9,524 nt of DNA from positions 1 to 9,524 of the forward strand of contig JBDZUZ010000148.1 in assembly GCA_040255445.1 (NCBI GenBank), read 5' to 3'. Position 1 is the stretch's first letter. Each line of letters begins with the position of its first letter. The DNA is from JBDZUZ01 sp040255445 (GTDB lineage: Bacteria; Planctomycetota; Phycisphaerae; Phycisphaerales; UBA1924). Both the position numbers and the translations under genes were made by a program. Below are positions 5,909 through 9,524 of the stretch, in pieces. Below the pieces are notes generated by a model. The model saw only the letters and a program-made list of their open reading frames with translations, searched no databases and was not told where the DNA came from.

Positions 5909-5913
5909 CTCCT
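5909..5913 (-). promoter_or_regulatory. Shine-Dalgarno site deciding the start at 5902
   Basis: AGGAG within a purine-rich run on the minus strand, six bases before the ATG at 5902. Farther in-frame starts (to 6034) would place 44 arginine-rich residues before the signal peptide and are rejected. Confidence 0.82.
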
Positions 5914-5927
5914 CTCGGGACCGGCCA

Positions 5928-5955
5928 AGCATAACTCGAACACGCAGAATCGCAA
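5928..5955 (-). promoter_or_regulatory. Candidate sigma70-type promoter for the second PEP-CTERM-type gene
   Basis: TTGCGA (5955-5950) and TATGCT (5933-5928) are separated by 16 bases on the minus strand. Each matches consensus at four of six positions. The transcript would start near 5921 with a short leader of about 20 nt that contains the Shine-Dalgarno site. Confidence 0.42.
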
Positions 5956-6073
5956 GGCGGAACAGGGCACAGCAGCGATTCCGAGGTTCTCGGACCTGAT
6001 TGGGGCACGGGCAGACCTGCCGCGGCCTCGGCACACCCGCATACGCACCCGGACTGAGGCATGCCGCTCGCGC

Positions 6074-6670
6074 TCAGGCGGCTTTACTGCCGGCTTGGCC
6101 CGAAGCGCACCCGCTGATCGCCAGGGTGAGGGAGGCGGCGATCTCGCGGGCGTTGTAGCTCGATGTAACCAGAATCCGCAGGAGCGGGAGCCCCGCCTCG
6201 CCGCAGGCCTCGGCGAGAAACGTGTCGCGACGGCGACGGTCCGGGCGATCGTGGCTGCGATCATCGAGCTCGATCGCAACGAGAGGACGCGTGGAGTCGG
6301 CATCGCAGACTATGAAGTCGATCTGCTTGGAGGCGATGCGATTGAATGCGGTTTGCCAGTCGGAACGCGTTCTGCCTGCGGCGTGCCCAACCTCGATGAT
6401 CTCAGCCAGACGCACGCTCGCCAGTACGAGCAGCGGGCGGTCACGCTCGGCGATCCCGGTTGCTTCGCAGAGCACGCCGTAGAAGCATCGCTCTGTCGGA
6501 GTCAGAATGCCCGCACGAATGCGGTACCCCGTCGGAACAGGGACAGCGTCGGCCGAGGTGGCGGGCGGCGCGGAACGTTCTCCATCCGAATGCTGCATCC
6601 GTCTCGCGCCGAAGACCATGAGGGCAATCAACAGCGCGACGCAGAACAGCATGGTGAGAAGCACGAGCAT
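6074..6670 (-). CDS. Membrane-anchored DUF2726 domain protein
   Basis: 198 residues, function unknown. Residues 1-20 form one hydrophobic helix (M-L-V-L-L-T-M-L-F-C and onward), followed by G-A-R-R, so an N-terminal anchor with the rest in the cytoplasm is likely. After a short linker, the DUF2726 domain spans about 55-170: I-L-T-P-T-E-R-C-F-Y (55-64), VRLAEII (86-92), FNRIASKQIDFIVCD (109-123), LVAIELDDRSHDRPDR (130-145) and AGLPLLRI (159-166). The spaced Asp118 and E-L-D (134-136) recall a PD-(D/E)XK nuclease-like core, but I cannot confirm a full active site. The ATG at 6670 has no clear Shine-Dalgarno site; an alternative Met at codon 7 has none either. A perfect 17-base palindrome lies about 75 bases upstream. 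It follows metH on the same strand after 324 bases and is probably a separate unit. Confidence 0.85.
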   Translation of the reverse strand: MLVLLTMLFCVALLIALMVFGARRMQHSDGERSAPPATSADAVPVPTGYRIRAGILTPTERCFYGVLCEATGIAERDRPLLVLASVRLAEIIEVGHAAGRTRSDWQTAFNRIASKQIDFIVCDADSTRPLVAIELDDRSHDRPDRRRRDTFLAEACGEAGLPLLRILVTSSYNAREIAASLTLAISGCASGQAGSKAA

Positions 6671-6994
6671 GCCGATGCATCGACCGCCGTCGGGTGGGTC
6701 TGTACCGACCGGGGTTACGCATGTCCGAAGGCAGGCGACTCGCCGGATCTCGGACCGAGATCGCCCCTATACGCGCTCCAGTCCCATCCGGGATCCGTCC
6801 TGAAACGCCAGTGTTTCGGAGCCACCGTTCCCGCAACAACACTTCGTCTCAGCGCTGAAGCACCGTATCCCACCGGCGACGATCACCCGAAACCGAATCG
6901 AACAAGTGGCGGTTCATCACCCGCTGGCCAGCACTGTTCAGGGTCCCCTCTGTGCCTCTGTGCCTTCGTGCCTCTGTGCCTCTCCCTCTGTCCC
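6671..6994. other. Intergenic region between metH and the DUF2726 gene
   Basis: 324 bases without a supported gene. The region holds the CCTCTGTG tandem repeat directly after the metH stop (6947-6996) and a weak GAAAC/GTTTC hairpin (6802-6817). It also holds a perfect palindrome (6746-6762) and a TATAGG -10-like hexamer beside it. I see no T-tract terminator for metH. Confidence 0.6.
6746..6762. promoter_or_regulatory. Perfect 17-base palindrome, possible operator of the DUF2726 gene
   Basis: GATCTCGG (6746-6753) and CCGAGATC (6755-6762) are exact reverse complements around one central base. On the minus strand it lies three bases downstream of TATAGG (6771-6766), a -10-like hexamer. A protein bound there would overlap the predicted transcription start. 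No good -35 was found. Confidence 0.4.
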
Positions 6995-6996
6995 TC
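6947..6996. repeat. 8-base tandem repeat (CCTCTGTG)n abutting the metH stop codon
   Basis: Units: CCTCTGTG (6947), CCTCTGTG (6955), CCTTCGTG (6963), CCTCTGTG (6971), then the degenerate CCTCTCCC (6979) and TCTGTCCC (6987). The repeat runs into the TGA of metH (6997-6995 on the minus strand). Read on the minus strand it would encode R-G-T-E-A-R-R-H-R-G-T-E-G-like peptides, a signature I recognise from dispersed short repeats in many bacterial genomes. Confidence 0.88.
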
Positions 6997-9524
6997 AAAC
7001 CACAAAATACTTCGCTTCCGGATGATGCACCACCACGGCCGATGTGCTCTGCTCCGGATCGATCTGCCAGTTCTCGGTGAGCTCGCAGCCGATTCGTGAT
7101 GGGTCGAGGAGGGCGAAGAGTTTTTCCTGGTCGGACATGTCGGGGCACGCGGGGTAGCCGAAGCTGTAGCGGCTGCCGCGGTACTTCTGGGTGAAGAGGT
7201 CCTTGATCTTCGGGGCATCTTCGCCGGCGATGCCGAGCTCCTGACGCATGCGTTTGTGCCAGAACTCGGCGAGGGCCTCGGCGGTCTCGACGCCGATGCC
7301 GTGCAGGTACAGGTAGTTGGTGTAGTCGTTCCTGGCGAAGAGTTCCTGCGCGGCCTCGCTGGCGCGGCGGCCCATGGTGACGCAGTGCATGCCGATGACA
7401 TCGGCGCGGCCGGAATCGCGGGGGCGGAAGAAGTCGCTGATGCAGAGCCGCTTCTTGTCGGTCTGGCGGGGGAAGGAGAAGCGGAGCCGCTCGCGGGCAT
7501 CGGGGCGGATGGTGTAGCCGTTCGCATCATGGGAAGTGTGATCGACGGCGTCGTTCTCCCAGATGATCAGGTCATCGCCTTCGCTGCTGCAGGGGAAGTA
7601 GCCGTACACGACCGCGGGCCGCAGCAGTTGCTCATCCCGGCAGCGGGCCTTGAGCGATTCGAAGACGGGCATGACCCTGTCCTCGATCATCGCGTCGTAC
7701 TCGCGGTCGCTCAGGGCGCCCTTCTTCATTTGCCATTGGCCGCGGAAGAGGGCGATGGGGTTGATGAAGGGGTAGATGTCGTCGAGGTCGAGCCCCTCAA
7801 CCACACGAGAGCCGAAGAAGGGCGCGTGCGGCACGGGCACATCGACGGCCACGGCGGAGCGGACTCGCTCGGCAACGGCCACGCTCCCATCTTCCGCGGC
7901 GCCAGTCTTCTCGACGCCCTTGTTCACCCGCGCCAGCCGCTCGATGCGGGTTTCGGTGATCTCCTTCGCCGCGGCGGAGCGCTTGCCGAGCCGCTCATCG
8001 ATCTCGGTGCGGAGCACATCGGCTTTGCCGCCCACCAGGTGGTCCATGATCCGCAGGCCGTCGAAGGCGTCCTTGCCGTAGAGGCACTCGCCCTTGTAGA
8101 GCGAGCGCAGGTGGCTCTCGCAGTACTGCCGCGTGAGCGCTGCGCCGCCGAGGATGACCGGCGGGCTCACGCCCTGCTCGTTCATCTCCTTGAGGTTGTC
8201 TTCCATCACGTTGACGCTCTTGACGAGCAGGCCCGAGAGCCCGATGGCATCGGCCTTCTTCTCACGCCACGCGGCGAGGATCTCCGGCAGCGTCTTCTTG
8301 ATGCCGATGTTGTGCACCGTGTAGCCGTTGTTGGTCAGGATGATGTCAACGAGGTTCTTGCCGATGTCGTGCACATCACCCTTGACCGTCGCGAGCACGA
8401 TCGTGCCCTTGGTGCGGTCGCCATCGACCTTCTCCATATGGGGCTCGAGCGCGGCCACCGCCATCTTCATCACCTCCGCGCTCTGCAGCACGAAGGGGAG
8501 CTGCATCTTGCCGCTCCCGAAGAGCTCGCCGACGGTCTTCATGCCGTCGAGCAGGTGGTCGTTGATGATCGCGAGCGCGGGGTACTTCTGCAGCGCGCTG
8601 TCGAGCGTTGCCTGCAGGCCCTCTTTCTCGCCGTCGATGATGTGGGCTCGGAGCTGCTCTTCGAGCGTGAGCTGGCGGGTCTCCTTCTTCGCAGCGCCGG
8701 CAGACTCGACATCCTTGAAGAGGGCGATGAACTTCTGCAGCGGGTCGCCCTCGGGCGTGTCGCTTGTCCGGCGGTCGTAGATGAGATCCAGGGCCGCTGC
8801 CCACTCGGCATCGCCGATCTTGTTCCGCGGCAGGATCTTGCTGAAGTGCAGGATCGCGCTGGTCAGCCCCGCCTCGGTCAGTTCGTGCAGGAAGACCGAG
8901 TTGAGCACCACCCGCGCGGCCGGCTTCAGACCGAACGACACGTTCGACAGGCCCACCGTCGTCTGGCAGTGGGGGAACCGCTCCATGATCCGCCGCACGC
9001 CCTCGATCGTCTCGAGCGCGCTGCGGCGGTCGCTCTCCATGCCCGTCGACACCGGCAGCACCAGCGGATCGAAGAGCAGGTCATCGGGCGCGAGGCCATG
9101 CACATTGACCGCACGCTCGTACGCCCGCGCCGCGATCGAGAGCTTGCGGTCCGCGGTGCGGGCCATGCTCGCCTCGCGGTCCTCATCGATCGAGCCGATC
9201 ACCAGCCCGGCGTTGTACTTCTTCGCGAGCTCGCAGATCAGGTCGAACTTCTCGTTGCCATCCTCGAAGTTCGCGCTGTTGATGATGCACTTGCCCGCCG
9301 CGTGCTTGAGGCCGGCCTCCAGCGTCGCCGGCTGCGTCGAGTCGAGCATCAGCGGGATGTTCACCTGCCGGACCACCCTACGCACGATCTCCGCCATGTC
9401 CGCGGCGTTGTCGCGGCCGGCGTAATCGACGTTCAGATCGAGGACATGGGCGCCGTCGTGCCGCACCTGCTCGCGGGCGAGGCTCACGATGCCGTCGAAG
9501 TCCTCGGCCTCGAGCATCCGCTTG
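6995..9524 (-). CDS. metH: Cobalamin-dependent methionine synthase, C-terminal part (cut by right window edge)
   Basis: MetH transfers a methyl group from 5-methyltetrahydrofolate to homocysteine through methylcobalamin. Counting from the Met at 9517, 840 residues are visible. The reading frame stays open to the edge (K-R before that Met), so the true start lies outside. The pterin-binding barrel spans about 1-250 (HVLDLNVDYAGRD 24-36, MLDSTQPATLEAGL 57-70, GLSNVSFGLKP 189-199). The B12 cap is at about 285-365 and the B12-binding domain at about 370-495, with GDVHDIGKN (380-388), where His383 is the lower cobalt ligand, and LSGLLVKS (427-434). The AdoMet reactivation domain runs from about 560 to 840, with RGSRYSFGYPACPD (780-793). 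E. coli MetH is about 1,230 residues, so an N-terminal homocysteine-binding barrel of some 330-370 residues is expected beyond the edge. No frameshift is visible. It ends at a TGA overlapping a tandem repeat. Confidence 0.97.
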   Translation of the reverse strand, partial: KRMLEAEDFDGIVSLAREQVRHDGAHVLDLNVDYAGRDNAADMAEIVRRVVRQVNIPLMLDSTQPATLEAGLKHAAGKCIINSANFEDGNEKFDLICELAKKYNAGLVIGSIDEDREASMARTADRKLSIAARAYERAVNVHGLAPDDLLFDPLVLPVSTGMESDRRSALETIEGVRRIMERFPHCQTTVGLSNVSFGLKPAARVVLNSVFLHELTEAGLTSAILHFSKILPRNKIGDAEWAAALDLIYDRRTSDTPEGDPLQKFIALFKDVESAGAAKKETRQLTLEEQLRAHIIDGEKEGLQATLDSALQKYPALAIINDHLLDGMKTVGELFGSGKMQLPFVLQSAEVMKMAVAALEPHMEKVDGDRTKGTIVLATVKGDVHDIGKNLVDIILTNNGYTVHNIGIKKTLPEILAAWREKKADAIGLSGLLVKSVNVMEDNLKEMNEQGVSPPVILGGAALTRQYCESHLRSLYKGECLYGKDAFDGLRIMDHLVGGKADVLRTEIDERLGKRSAAAKEITETRIERLARVNKGVEKTGAAEDGSVAVAERVRSAVAVDVPVPHAPFFGSRVVEGLDLDDIYPFINPIALFRGQWQMKKGALSDREYDAMIEDRVMPVFESLKARCRDEQLLRPAVVYGYFPCSSEGDDLIIWENDAVDHTSHDANGYTIRPDARERLRFSFPRQTDKKRLCISDFFRPRDSGRADVIGMHCVTMGRRASEAAQELFARNDYTNYLYLHGIGVETAEALAEFWHKRMRQELGIAGEDAPKIKDLFTQKYRGSRYSFGYPACPDMSDQEKLFALLDPSRIGCELTENWQIDPEQSTSAVVVHHPEAKYFVV

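Noticed and set aside
5980..5994. TCCGAG-GTT-CTCGGA hairpin as terminator of the DUF2726 gene
   Set aside because: Only six base pairs, no T-tract on the transcribed strand and almost 80 bases past the stop codon.
6441..6842. 133-codon minus-strand frame overlapping the 5' end of the DUF2726 gene
   Set aside because: Arg-rich shadow translation with no domain; the DUF2726 frame explains the region.
6947..6996. Possible CRISPR array
   Set aside because: The units are 8 bases in direct tandem without spacers.
5234..7099. 621-codon open frame on the plus strand
   Set aside because: It runs antisense through the second PEP-CTERM-type gene and the DUF2726 gene, both with clear family motifs. 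The translation is low-complexity, Arg/Gly/Pro-rich and unlike any family. Long antisense frames are expected at this GC content.
6849..7148. Short minus-strand frame encoding R-G-T-E-A-R-R-H-R-G-T-E-G
   Set aside because: The peptide is the translation of the CCTCTGTG repeat plus an out-of-frame piece of metH; not a gene, though the repeat itself is reported.

Overview
The window is GC-rich and reads as ordinary chromosomal DNA from a planctomycete, most likely of the Phycisphaerae type. This rests on two exported proteins with C-terminal PEP-CTERM-like sorting tails of the planctomycete style (P-L-P-P-A and P-T-P-G cores, a hydrophobic helix, then four arginines). It also rests on a MetH with an R-G-S-R-Y-S-F-G-Y-P-A-C-P AdoMet motif and on the gene mix. 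No 16S rRNA or other taxonomic marker beyond a partial S4 is present, so the assignment is an inference.

Layout from left to right: (1) 1-375, minus strand, the first 125 codons of rpsD (ribosomal protein S4), cut by the left edge. (2) 376-805, a 430-base divergent regulatory gap between rpsD and purF, with candidate promoters and a strong nested palindrome. (3) 806-2266, plus strand, purF, with all active-site and predicted Fe-S ligand residues present. (4) 2531-3310, plus strand, a secreted PEP-CTERM-type protein ending at a textbook intrinsic terminator (3340-3376). (5) 3441-4259, plus strand, an exported peroxiredoxin/thioredoxin-fold protein with a KDKQ-repeat linker. (6) 4282-5097, minus strand, a classical short-chain dehydrogenase, convergent with the peroxiredoxin. 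(7) 5279-5902, minus strand, a second PEP-CTERM-type protein resembling the choice-of-anchor C family. (8) 6074-6670, minus strand, a membrane-anchored DUF2726 protein. (9) 6995-9524, minus strand, the C-terminal two thirds or so of cobalamin-dependent methionine synthase MetH, cut by the right edge.

The genes do not form one pathway. purF (purines) and metH (methionine and folate recycling) are housekeeping genes with only the folate pool in common. The two sorting-tail proteins imply an exosortase/PEP-CTERM system elsewhere in the genome. Gaps of 60-430 bases and separate leaders suggest mostly single-gene transcription units.

I found no convincing new multi-gene system. The items most worth a second look are the 8-base CCTCTGTG tandem repeat abutting the metH stop codon, the DUF2726 protein with a perfect 17-base palindrome in its leader, the 12-bp perfect inverted repeat just upstream of the dehydrogenase start, and the palindrome in the rpsD leader.
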